From an uncultured Opitutia bacterium (GTDB lineage Bacteria > Verrucomicrobiota > Verrucomicrobiae > Opitutales > UBA953), in the NCBI GenBank assembly GCA_903859115.1, contig CAIOLH010000205.1, positions 1 through 9,544 of the forward strand: DNA of 9,544 nt, read 5' to 3'. Below are positions 1 to 6,150 of the stretch, piece after piece. The notes beneath the pieces are model-generated. The model was not told the origin of the DNA, made no database searches, and saw only the letters and a list, made by a program, of their open reading frames with translations. Both the position numbers and the translations under genes were made by a program. The first letter of the stretch is position 1; each line of letters opens with the position of its first letter.

Positions 1-105
1 ATGGTTCTGCTCTTGTTGAGGGTCGGTTGTAGAGTCCTCAAGCCCCTACGGTCAAGCCCCCTTTCAATGGCTTGCACTACTTATTTGCCTTGATTGGCTG
101 GGACC

Positions 106-660
106 ATGGCCAAATCGCCCGCCCTTTTCCTCGATCGGGATGGAAATCTCATCGAAGACCACCACCACACCTGCCAAGTTGAGCAAATATCCCTTATTTT
201 TGGGGTGAAACCCGCCCTTCAGGCCTGTTTATCGGCCGGCTATAAGCTTTTTGTTCTGACCAACCAAAGTGGAATCAATCGGGGGATTTTTACCTGGGAA
301 CAATATCAGGCCTGTAATCAACGTATGCTGGAGCTACTCGATTTGCCGACCCCAGGAATTTTGGAAATCAAAGCCGCACCCGAAAGACCGGACGAGCCTT
401 CTGTATACCGTAAACCAAGTCCGCGATTTATTTTAGAAATGATCGAGCAATACGAACTCGATGCTACTCGTTGCTGGATGGTCGGTGATCGTATCACCGA
501 TTGGGATGCTGGATTAAATGCGGGAATAAAATCTTGTGCCGTACGTAGTGGGGCTGGTCGCGCTGAAGATTTTATTTATGCTGAGAAAATGAAATTCACG
601 ATTCGCCAAGATTTCCCTGAGTTTGTTCGTCAGGATCTCGGCTTGAATTGGGATAAATAA
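106..660 (+). CDS. HAD-IIIA phosphatase, GmhB/HisB-N-like, zinc ligands lost
   Basis: The 184-residue protein is a single HAD-fold domain. The nucleophile motif LDRDG gives D10 and D12, LTNQSGINRG (residues 51-60) is motif II, the RKP lysine K103 is motif III, and VGDRITDWDAG (126-136) is motif IV with D128 and D132. The layout matches D-glycero-D-manno-heptose-1,7-bisphosphate 7-phosphatase (LPS heptose pathway) and the N-domain of HisB (histidinol-phosphate phosphatase). In those enzymes a CPH...CxC loop before RKP binds zinc; here the equivalent positions are A91, E93, S99 and Y101, and the loop is short, so no zinc site is expected. The ATG at 106 is preferred over an in-frame TTG at 94 because it places the first strand normally. 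It is the only + strand gene and converges on the long - strand run. The exact substrate is undecided: heptose bisphosphate is plausible in a lipid A producer, but any small phosphomonoester is possible. Confidence 0.85.
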   Translation: MAKSPALFLDRDGNLIEDHHHTCQVEQISLIFGVKPALQACLSAGYKLFVLTNQSGINRGIFTWEQYQACNQRMLELLDLPTPGILEIKAAPERPDEPSVYRKPSPRFILEMIEQYELDATRCWMVGDRITDWDAGLNAGIKSCAVRSGAGRAEDFIYAEKMKFTIRQDFPEFVRQDLGLNWDK

Positions 661-688
661 AAAGGGCGAACTCGAAAGTTCGCCCTTT
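661..688. terminator. Bidirectional intrinsic terminator
   Basis: A 12-bp perfect inverted repeat (661-672 and 677-688, AAAGGGCGAACT with its complement) closes a 4-nt CGAA loop. It begins directly after the stop codon at 658-660 and lies 21 bp from the stop of the convergent gene. Read on the - strand the stem is followed by TTTTTATTTA, a good U-tract; on the + strand only TTT follows and then A's. It should therefore end the - strand operon strongly and the + strand gene more weakly. Confidence 0.88.
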
Positions 689-709
689 AAAATCAATGTT
701 TAAAACGAA

Positions 710-1105
710 TTAGGCCTTAGGAGCTTCAGCAGGAGCAGGTGGGCACTTTTCGCCGTCTTTTTTCTCAGGGCAGGACTCGCTCTTTACAGGCTCAGTCTTA
801 GCAGGCTCAGTAGCAGGAGCAGTGGTTGGCTCGTCTTTTTTACCGCAGCTACCGCAGTGGTTTGAGATTTCGCTTTTTACAGGCTCGGTCTTAGCAGGCT
901 CAGTGGCAGGAGCAGTGGTTGGCTCTTCTTTTTTGCCGCAGCTACCGCAATGGTTAGTGATTTCGCTCTTAGGAGCTTCGGTTGGGCAACAAGGAGATTT
1001 TTCATCTTCCTTTTTCTTTTCTGTCTCAGCTGCAAAGCTGGTAACAGAAGTAATCGCCAGAGCGACTGCAGCACAGGTTAATAAACGGAGGAATGAGGAT
1101 TTCAT
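710..1105 (-). CDS. Secreted Cys-rich repeat protein with duplicated HCGSCGKK unit
   Basis: I do not recognise the family. The 131-residue product starts with a signal peptide (basic MKSSFLR, hydrophobic core to about 21, cleavage after SFA at 25). C11 lies inside the hydrophobic core and does not form a lipobox. The mature part is low-complexity and rich in Lys, Glu, Pro, Ala and Thr. It carries two adjacent 31-residue repeats (47-77 and 78-108), each with NHCGSCGKK followed by a TTAPATEPAKTEP linker. Mature Cys are C39, C40, C53, C56, C84, C87, C112 and C121, eight in all, arranged as CC, CxxC, CxxC and two singles. This could suit metal binding or disulfides in the periplasm, but function is unknown. 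The gene lies 38 bp downstream of the substrate-binding protein gene and is the last gene before the terminator, so it is probably co-transcribed. Confidence 0.8.
   Translation of the reverse strand: MKSSFLRLLTCAAVALAITSVTSFAAETEKKKEDEKSPCCPTEAPKSEITNHCGSCGKKEEPTTAPATEPAKTEPVKSEISNHCGSCGKKDEPTTAPATEPAKTEPVKSESCPEKKDGEKCPPAPAEAPKA
782..967 (-). repeat. 93-bp tandem duplication inside the CGSCG protein gene
   Basis: Two adjacent 93-bp copies, 875-967 (first in reading order) and 782-874, differ at about eight positions by eye. They encode 31 residues each, differing only at T/S and E/D. The unit is a multiple of three, so changes in copy number keep the frame. Similarity at both DNA and protein level suggests a fairly recent duplication or homogenisation between copies. 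Confidence 0.9.
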
Positions 1106-1143
1106 TAGTGGTAGAGAAGGACCTAAAGAAGTAAAAGTTTAGC

Positions 1144-1962
1144 CTACTTTGTCAAATAGTGCTCTAAATCACTGGTAGTTAGGAGTTTATTCATTTTTAA
1201 GCAGGCATTGAATAAACTGCTACTAGGCAACCAGTTACAACCGCTGTTGGTAGAAAAGATCTTTTTATTTTTTACTGCGTTTACCTCTCGGACTGCTGGT
1301 AACTTCGTAAACTCACTCAAGTGTTCTGGGGATAAGGCGATCGGTCCATCACTGGGATTATTATTTATCCACAAAATAACATCGGGGTTAAAATGTGCAA
1401 TCATTTCCCAGTCACACTTAATCCAGGTTGAATCAGGAAACGGAAAATCAAATCCATTTCTTTCTAATGGCCCAGCGAGATAGGAATTTTTCCCAGCCAT
1501 CATCCCATCCCATATAACTAAAAGTTTTTTAGATGAAGTAGGCTGTTTTTTTTCTAAAGCCGAAATTAAATCGTCAGCCAGATTTTTCTGCTGAACGGCT
1601 TCCCCAATTAAACGCACATCTTCGCAAACGCTGTTTTTATTTTCAGACCTGAGCACCAATACATTTAATCCAGCTTGCCGGCAGCGATCAGCCCATAACG
1701 GATTAGCCAGTCTTGGTAAAATGACTAACGTTGGTTTTTTCTGTAATAGTTTTTCTAGGTCCGGATTAAAAACATCACAGTCTCGTGACGCCGAATGTTG
1801 AGCGGGCAGGGGACACCATTTTGTGACCGCGACGATTTGAGCTGAGCAATTTAAATCAATGAGGGTTTGGGTTGCCCCTGGGCTGTAACTCGCAATGCGC
1901 ATGGGTTCGGCCGCTCCGGCCCAACTGAAAAATAAAAGCGTTAATAAAAACTGACGAATCAT
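1144..1962 (-). CDS. Periplasmic substrate-binding protein, BtuF/FecB-like (helical backbone type)
   Basis: The 272-residue protein has a short signal peptide (MIRQFLLTLLFFSWAGAA, cleavage near 18). Two lobes of the cobalamin/iron-siderophore binding-protein family follow. The N-lobe has RIASYSPGATQTLIDL (22-37), IVAVTKWCPLP (43-53), and NPDLEKLLQKKPTLVIL (66-82), the usual region linking binding site to first lobe. The C-lobe has DWEMIAHFNPDVILWI (184-199) and LPAVREVNAVKNKKIF (221-236). Length is close to E. coli BtuF (266). Family members deliver vitamin B12, heme or ferric chelates to an ABC importer; the ligand here cannot be read from sequence. No permease or ATPase gene is nearby. Eight Cys, two of them (C50 and C62) flanking the expected ligand side, is unusual. 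Its ATG overlaps the pdxA stop as ATGA, implying translational coupling. Confidence 0.8.
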   Translation of the reverse strand: MIRQFLLTLLFFSWAGAAEPMRIASYSPGATQTLIDLNCSAQIVAVTKWCPLPAQHSASRDCDVFNPDLEKLLQKKPTLVILPRLANPLWADRCRQAGLNVLVLRSENKNSVCEDVRLIGEAVQQKNLADDLISALEKKQPTSSKKLLVIWDGMMAGKNSYLAGPLERNGFDFPFPDSTWIKCDWEMIAHFNPDVILWINNNPSDGPIALSPEHLSEFTKLPAVREVNAVKNKKIFSTNSGCNWLPSSSLFNACLKMNKLLTTSDLEHYLTK

Positions 1963-2876
1963 CGCGAGGACAGAATCTCAGCTAAACGCACCGCCGATTC
2001 GAAACTTCCGCAGTCCACCAAGCCTTTTCCAGCGATTTCAAAAGCTGTACCGTGATCGGGACTGGTGCGAACATGCTTTAATCCTAAGGTCAGATTGGCT
2101 GACGTAGCAAAATCGACCAATTTTAAAGGGGCCAGGCCTTGATCATGATACATCGCTACAAGGGCATCGAACTCGCCTTTTAAATGACGATAGAAGGCGG
2201 TATCGCCGGAAAGAGGTCCAGTGATATCAAACCCTTCACCGCGCATTTTTTCTACAACGGGTTGAATAATGGTTTTATCTTCCTGACCGAGTAAGCCGTT
2301 TTCTCCCGCATGTGGATTTAATCCGCAGACCGCAATACGCGGATTTTTATCCCCGAGTTTTTTTCGTAACTGAACGAGGGCTAAAATGGTCTGACGAATA
2401 TTAGCCGAATTTATTTGGCTCGAAACCGATTGCAGTGGGATGTGCCACGTCACCAGCCCCACTGTCATTTTACCGCCCGCAAATGCCATCACGGGTTCGC
2501 CGTGCCAGTGATGGGCAAAGAATTCCGTCTGCCCTGGAAACTTGTAACCTACTTGCGATAAATTATTTTTACTTACAGGACCGGTAACAACTGCGCGAAA
2601 CTTTCCTTCGGCGACTCCTTTTGCAGCCAACTCCATGGCGGCGATGGCGATACGACTGCCATCCTCATCGGGCCTTCCCGAATTTATAATATAATGACTC
2701 GAACCGACAGCGAAGGACTCCGGATTTTTTATCCCTAAAGTTTTTAACCAGGAGAGTGGTCCGATGGGTGCGACTTTATCGGCTAATTCTGGATGTGATT
2801 TAATCCATGTAGCAATGAGCTCTGGTCCAACGCCCGCTGGATCACCACAGGTTAATGCAATCGGGGCTTGGCTCAT
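1959..2876 (-). CDS. pdxA: 4-hydroxythreonine-4-phosphate dehydrogenase
   Basis: This NAD-dependent cytosolic enzyme oxidises 4-phospho-hydroxy-L-threonine in the DXP-dependent pathway to pyridoxal phosphate; its unstable product is condensed by PdxJ. The 305-residue protein is slightly shorter than E. coli PdxA (329). It shows the N-terminal TCGDPAGVGPEL (9-20), PGQTEFFAHH (114-123), TWHIPL (143-148), GLNPHAGE (185-192), MYHDQGLAPLK (242-252) and RTSPDHGTAFEIAGKG (270-285). The three metal-ligand histidines of the family correspond to H145, H189 and H244. No pdxJ or other B6 gene lies in the window. Both ends overlap neighbours by 4 nt: its ATG sits in the lpxA stop and its stop in the binding-protein start, so all three are probably translated in a coupled way. 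Confidence 0.97.
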   Translation of the reverse strand: MSQAPIALTCGDPAGVGPELIATWIKSHPELADKVAPIGPLSWLKTLGIKNPESFAVGSSHYIINSGRPDEDGSRIAIAAMELAAKGVAEGKFRAVVTGPVSKNNLSQVGYKFPGQTEFFAHHWHGEPVMAFAGGKMTVGLVTWHIPLQSVSSQINSANIRQTILALVQLRKKLGDKNPRIAVCGLNPHAGENGLLGQEDKTIIQPVVEKMRGEGFDITGPLSGDTAFYRHLKGEFDALVAMYHDQGLAPLKLVDFATSANLTLGLKHVRTSPDHGTAFEIAGKGLVDCGSFESAVRLAEILSSR

Positions 2877-3652
2877 TCGGGTTGGACAAAGCGTCCACGT
2901 TTTCCTCCTAAAAAGAAATTAAGAAATTCTAAAGCCTCAGTTGTGGTGAATTCGCCCGATTTTAAGGCTGATTCTGCTAAGGCGATGCAATTACCAGCTG
3001 GTGTGTAGACCCAGTGGTAAGCTTTTTTAATTTCGGCAATCACCTCGTTGCTGAGTCCGCGTCGGCGCATGCCTACTAGATTTAAACCAGAGATTTGATT
3101 GCGTGAATGGGCCAAGCCTTGCGGTGGAACATCTTCGGTGATGACGGCGTTACCCGATGTCATAGAGCCTTTACCCATTCGACAGAACTGATGGACGGCA
3201 ACTCCGCCACTGACAAAGGCATGATCGCCCACGTTGACGTGTCCACCGAGCATACAGCCATTCGCGAGGATGACATGATTACCCGTGGTGCAATCGTGGG
3301 CCACGTGCGCTCCAGCCATAATAAAATTATTTTTACCAAGGGTCGTCGTGCCGCCCTCAGAGGTCGCACGGTGAATAGTAACATGTTCACGAATCACGGT
3401 CGAATCACCGACGCTGACATTGGACGAAGTAGAAGGGTTGAAATGAATGTCTTGGGGGTCGCCACCAATGACGGCGAAATGATCCACTTTCACTTTATCA
3501 CCCAGCACTGAATTTTTTTTGATAATCGCGTGGGCACTAATTTCACACTCATTACCGATGGAGACATTCGCTTCAATAATCGCCAATGGCCCAATAACTA
3601 CAGCATTTCCTAGTCGAGCTGAGGGATGAATCTGGGCGGAAGGATGAATCAC
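2873..3652 (-). CDS. lpxA: UDP-N-acetylglucosamine O-acyltransferase (lipid A step 1)
   Basis: LpxA transfers a 3-hydroxyacyl chain from acyl carrier protein to UDP-GlcNAc, the first step of lipid A synthesis, in the cytosol. The 259-residue protein (E. coli 262) has left-handed beta-helix hexapeptide repeats from residue 1 to about 175. Hallmarks are GGDPQDIHF (63-71), GAHVAHDC (114-121) with H119 matching catalytic H125 of E. coli, GGVAVHQFC (149-157), DVPP (174-177) and NLVGMRRRG (191-199), then a helical C-terminus. G167 aligns with G173 of E. coli, the chain-length ruler, hinting at a long acyl chain. The start is GTG at 3652, giving MIHPSAQIHPSA, a normal LpxA N-terminus; it overlaps the upstream stop as GTGA. 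The usual partners lpxD, fabZ and lpxB are absent here. Confidence 0.96.
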   Translation of the reverse strand: MIHPSAQIHPSARLGNAVVIGPLAIIEANVSIGNECEISAHAIIKKNSVLGDKVKVDHFAVIGGDPQDIHFNPSTSSNVSVGDSTVIREHVTIHRATSEGGTTTLGKNNFIMAGAHVAHDCTTGNHVILANGCMLGGHVNVGDHAFVSGGVAVHQFCRMGKGSMTSGNAVITEDVPPQGLAHSRNQISGLNLVGMRRRGLSNEVIAEIKKAYHWVYTPAGNCIALAESALKSGEFTTTEALEFLNFFLGGKRGRFVQPE

Positions 3653-4260
3653 TTGGAAGAAGGATTATTGGAGAATAGCTCAAGCTGCGCGGGTTTGACC
3701 ATATCGTAGACGCGGAGCAGACGTAAAAGCTGCAGGGTGTCGGAGCGGGCGTAACTTTGATTAGATTCTACGTTTTGAATCATATTTTCTAAAATCGTTC
3801 GGAATGTAATCACATGGTCAACGCCACTTTGTTTAAGTAGGGCAATGCTTTCTGCGCGTTGGGGTTCCTGTGCGGGTAGACCAGGCAGAATTAATATTTT
3901 AGATAAACTTCCATTTTCTGTTTGTCGTAATTCCGCGAACGCAACTTTAGCTGCTTCGACTGCCTCTTGTCGGACAAATTCGAGTAAGTCTCCCTTGCGG
4001 ATCATCGTAGGAGTAATCGCTTTGGTAGTATGCCAGGCTTTAACGGCGACAACCGCAGCGGTAATTCCTGGTAGGTCGGCGGAGAAAAGTTGGAAAGGAA
4101 GTTGGGTATCGCGACGGGGTGATGGATTGATCACATATAAATCGCCTTCTTCGTCGGCACGTTTGCGACGTGATTGTACGGCATACTTGCGTGATTGGCG
4201 CACGAAGAACCCGTTCACTTCAAAGTATTCCCTTACTAGGCTGTCGTCAAAACCCGCCAT
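3649..4260 (-). CDS. Hypothetical protein, possible degenerate PD-(D/E)XK nuclease fold
   Basis: I do not recognise a named family for this 203-residue cytosolic protein; it has no signal peptide or membrane segment. The N-terminus (helix with YFEVNGFFVRQ at 12-22, a basic stretch RRKR at 31-34, then EEGDLYVIN at 37-45) followed by AAVVAVKAWHT (68-78) resembles the order helix, strand, strand with Asp, strand with ExK of restriction-endonuclease-like proteins. D40 and K74 would be core residues, but the position expected for Glu is A72, so catalysis is doubtful. Later elements KILILPGLP (121-129) and GVDHVITFRTILENMI (146-161) also look like alternating strand and helix. The gene overlaps lpxA by 4 nt and follows rsmI by 51 bp. 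The fold call is inference; that the gene is real is supported by coupling and lack of gaps. Confidence 0.72.
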   Translation of the reverse strand: MAGFDDSLVREYFEVNGFFVRQSRKYAVQSRRKRADEEGDLYVINPSPRRDTQLPFQLFSADLPGITAAVVAVKAWHTTKAITPTMIRKGDLLEFVRQEAVEAAKVAFAELRQTENGSLSKILILPGLPAQEPQRAESIALLKQSGVDHVITFRTILENMIQNVESNQSYARSDTLQLLRLLRVYDMVKPAQLELFSNNPSSK

Positions 4261-4310
4261 AGTCAGAACATTGCCATCGAATGGCCGTTCGGGTCAATCT
4301 GCGATACTCG

Positions 4311-4339
4311 ATTATAAAACGAAATCAGCCGGCGCAATG
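4311..4339 (-). promoter_or_regulatory. Possible internal promoter for the 203-aa gene/lpxA/pdxA block
   Basis: A perfect TATAAT (4311-4316 on the - strand) overlaps the rsmI stop codon and sits about 50 bp before the ATG at 4260. The best upstream match is TTGCGC with a 15-bp spacer, which is poor for a sigma-70 -35 box. It falls at the widest gap within this part of the gene run, which is where a secondary promoter would be useful. Evidence is limited to the hexamer and position. Confidence 0.28.
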
Positions 4340-5040
4340 GCTACGGTGAATTCACCTTTCATCGAGCCAGCTTTCAGTAACGGTACCAATTCGCCAAGCG
4401 GAGCCGTACGAATGGTTTCATGTAATTTAGTCAGTTCGCGACCGACGCAGACCACGCGGGCCGGACCAAGAATCTCTAGCATCTCATCGGCAAAATCGGC
4501 CATCCGATGGCAGGACTCGTGGAGTACGATGGTTTCATCGCCTTGGAGGCATTGCTCGAGGAAGCGCCGACGTGCCGCTGATTTAGGCGGGAGAAATCCC
4601 ACAAAGCGAAATGCATTGGTCGGAAGTCCCGATGCGGAAAGCAGGGCAATGATTGCGCAAGGGCCGGGTAGTGGAGTGACGGTGAGTTTTCGTCGACGGC
4701 ATTCGCGCGTCACGCGAAAACCTGGATCACTAATACCGGGCGTACCTGCGTCGGTAATTAACGCAACCACCTGTCCCGCAGAAATTTTTTCAGCTAACTC
4801 AATCGCCACTTCTTTTTCATTGTGCTCGTGATATGCAATCATCGGTTTGGATATTCCGATGTGCTTAAGTAGTCCGATCGTGACGCGTGTATCTTCGCAT
4901 GCGATTAAATCGCAGGCGGTTAATTCTTTTTTAATTCGGTCGGTGAGGTCGCCCAAATTTCCTAACGGCGTAGCCACGACTAAAAGTCGTCCTGCTGCCT
5001 TGGGATTTGACCCAGGTTCATGTGAACCTGGTGCAGTCAT
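4312..5040 (-). CDS. rsmI: 16S rRNA (cytidine-1402 2'-O)-methyltransferase
   Basis: RsmI is an SAM-dependent tetrapyrrole-methylase-fold enzyme that methylates the ribose of C1402 in the 16S rRNA decoding centre, with RsmH modifying the base. From the start at 5040 the protein has 242 residues. Family signatures in order are GRLLVVATPLGNLGDLTDR, CEDTRVTIGLLKHIGI, AYHEHNEKE, VALITDAGTPGISDPGF, TPLPGPCAIIALLSASGLP and FRFVGFLPPK. It ends at EFTVAIAP, so the C-terminal helical extension of the 286-residue E. coli protein is missing, as in many shorter homologues. An open frame continues up to an ATG at 5097, but the ATG at 5040 is chosen because it overlaps the preceding lipoprotein stop as TAATG and the extra 19 residues look unrelated to RsmI. 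Confidence 0.95.
   Translation of the reverse strand: MTAPGSHEPGSNPKAAGRLLVVATPLGNLGDLTDRIKKELTACDLIACEDTRVTIGLLKHIGISKPMIAYHEHNEKEVAIELAEKISAGQVVALITDAGTPGISDPGFRVTRECRRRKLTVTPLPGPCAIIALLSASGLPTNAFRFVGFLPPKSAARRRFLEQCLQGDETIVLHESCHRMADFADEMLEILGPARVVCVGRELTKLHETIRTAPLGELVPLLKAGSMKGEFTVAIAPADFVL
5012..5031 (-). promoter_or_regulatory. mRNA hairpin just inside the rsmI coding start
   Basis: A near-perfect palindrome, CCAGGTTCA and its complement separated by 2 nt, covers +10 to +29 of the rsmI message counted from its ATG. As RNA it would fold as an 8-bp stem with a 4-nt loop. Next to the TAATG junction it could influence re-initiation by ribosomes finishing the lipoprotein gene. The structure is seen in sequence; the function is inference. 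Confidence 0.4.
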
Positions 5041-5207
5041 TAGCGATATCCGGATCCGCCAGACGGACCCATCATACCAGGAATGCCACCTTGCCACGAC
5101 GCAGGTTGCGCTTGTGGTAAGGTTGAATCGATAGGCTTCTCCGTGGTCTCACAGCCCGCCAGCGCAATTAAGACAAGGGCGAGGACAACGAGATGAACGA
5201 AACGCAT
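5040..5207 (-). CDS. Small lipoprotein (55 aa)
   Basis: This short gene encodes MRFVHLVVLALVLIALAGC followed by a 36-residue tail. The first 18 residues form a type II signal peptide with lipobox LAGC and the lipidated Cys at 19. Glu at +2 argues for sorting to the outer membrane under the E. coli rule. The tail is Pro/Gly/Ser-rich (SWQGG, GMMGPSGGSGYR) with no known domain. It begins 5 bp after the coiled-coil membrane protein gene stops, and its TAA shares its last base with the rsmI ATG (TAATG). Being placed tightly between two real genes with no gaps, with a complete lipobox, makes it a convincing gene despite its length. Function is unknown; a partner role for the upstream envelope protein is a guess. 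Confidence 0.8.
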   Translation of the reverse strand: MRFVHLVVLALVLIALAGCETTEKPIDSTLPQAQPASWQGGIPGMMGPSGGSGYR

Positions 5208-5212
5208 CCTAA

Positions 5213-6127
5213 TTAGTTATTCGCGATTTTACCTGAGATTGGCTCGAGGGTAACCACTTCACCGTCAGAGAATTGTCCAACTTCGGAATCGATTAAAATT
5301 TGTGCAATGCACTGAGCGGCTTGAACTGACTCGATGCGAACTTTGCCGACATCAGCGCCATTGATTTGTACTTTGAAAACGCTGCGGGTTTTGATGCCGT
5401 CTAAGTCGCCCACAGAGAAGCATACTAATCCATTGTCTGAATCAACGCGAACAACGCGTGTCTTGATGGTCTCAGGTGCGAACTCGGCTTGTAATGAGTT
5501 TACGGAAGGCTGAGAGAGTGGATCGCGAGGGTAGGAAGGCTTGGTGCCAGTGGAACTTAAGAATGAGTTATAAAGTTGAGCGTAGAGTTGGACAACTGAG
5601 TTACGGCTCTCTTCGGCTTTAGTGGTCTTAGCAATTTCGGCATCGAGTTGCTCTTTGGTGAACATGCTCGCAGTCTTTTCTTTCTCCTTAACTAACTCTT
5701 GTTTGATGGAGTTGAGTTCAGAAGTAAGAGAATCTTTTTTGCTGGTTACGTCAGCTAATTGAGAGGTGAGTTCGTCGCGCTTACGGGTGAGTTCAGCAAC
5801 GTTACCTTCGAGGCCTTCAACCTTGGCGTTCAAGCCTTCGATTTTGGTTTTCTTATCAGCTACATCGGCTTCGAGGTCTTTTTTGATTCCTTCGAGCTCA
5901 GCGATTTTAGTACGTTTTTCGTCAACGAGAGTTTTTAATTTGGAGCCAATCACTTCCATGCGCTTGTCGAATTGCTTAGGTGCAGCAATTTCAGCGTCGG
6001 ATACAGTCCACTCAGTGTTTTTCATTCCGGCATCGATCTTGCCTTTTAAAAGGTAGGCAAAAACGCATGCAGTAATCGCAAGGACGATTCCAAGGATTCG
6101 GATGGCGAGATTAACGGACTTATTCAT
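5213..6127 (-). CDS. Membrane-anchored coiled-coil protein with C-terminal beta domain
   Basis: Family name not recognised. The 304-residue protein has one N-terminal transmembrane helix (about 8-28) after MNKSVNLAIR, which would anchor it in the inner membrane with the rest outside. Residues 55-155 form a long Lys/Glu/Leu-rich coiled coil with repeated heptad-like ELTRKRDELTSQL patterns. A helical linker and Pro/Ser stretch (195-215) follow. The compact C-terminal region (220-297) is strand-rich with RVVRVDSDNGLVCFSVG, RSVFKVQINGADVGKVRI and SDGEVVTL. This resembles small beta-barrel domains at the end of envelope proteins in Verrucomicrobia-like genomes, which is recollection rather than a search result. 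It follows pgi by 23 bp and precedes the small lipoprotein by 5 bp. A structural or scaffolding role in the envelope is likely; nothing catalytic is seen. Confidence 0.78.
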   Translation of the reverse strand: MNKSVNLAIRILGIVLAITACVFAYLLKGKIDAGMKNTEWTVSDAEIAAPKQFDKRMEVIGSKLKTLVDEKRTKIAELEGIKKDLEADVADKKTKIEGLNAKVEGLEGNVAELTRKRDELTSQLADVTSKKDSLTSELNSIKQELVKEKEKTASMFTKEQLDAEIAKTTKAEESRNSVVQLYAQLYNSFLSSTGTKPSYPRDPLSQPSVNSLQAEFAPETIKTRVVRVDSDNGLVCFSVGDLDGIKTRSVFKVQINGADVGKVRIESVQAAQCIAQILIDSEVGQFSDGEVVTLEPISGKIANN

Positions 6128-6150
6128 TTTGGGGTGTTATGGATAAAAGG

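Noticed and set aside
3..32. Frame reading GSALVEGRL then TAG, perhaps the 3' end of a gene entering from the left
   Set aside because: Nine codons cannot be assigned to any family; equally consistent with noncoding edge sequence.
38..60. Direct repeat TCAAGCCCC twice, 14 bp apart, before the + strand gene
   Set aside because: Short, no operator-like symmetry and no matching repeat elsewhere; likely chance.
822..1142. + strand open frame opposite the CGSCG gene, with repeated hydrophobic segments
   Set aside because: The - strand frame has a signal peptide and coherent repeat; the + frame just mirrors the duplication.
3845..4831. Long + strand open frame of 328 codons opposite rsmI and the 203-aa gene
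   Set aside because: Arg/Ser-rich translation without motifs, crosses two well-supported genes on the other strand, and is a shadow of their codon use.
5041..5097. N-terminal extension of RsmI from an ATG at 5097
   Set aside because: The region is already coding for the small lipoprotein in another frame and the extension is unlike RsmI.
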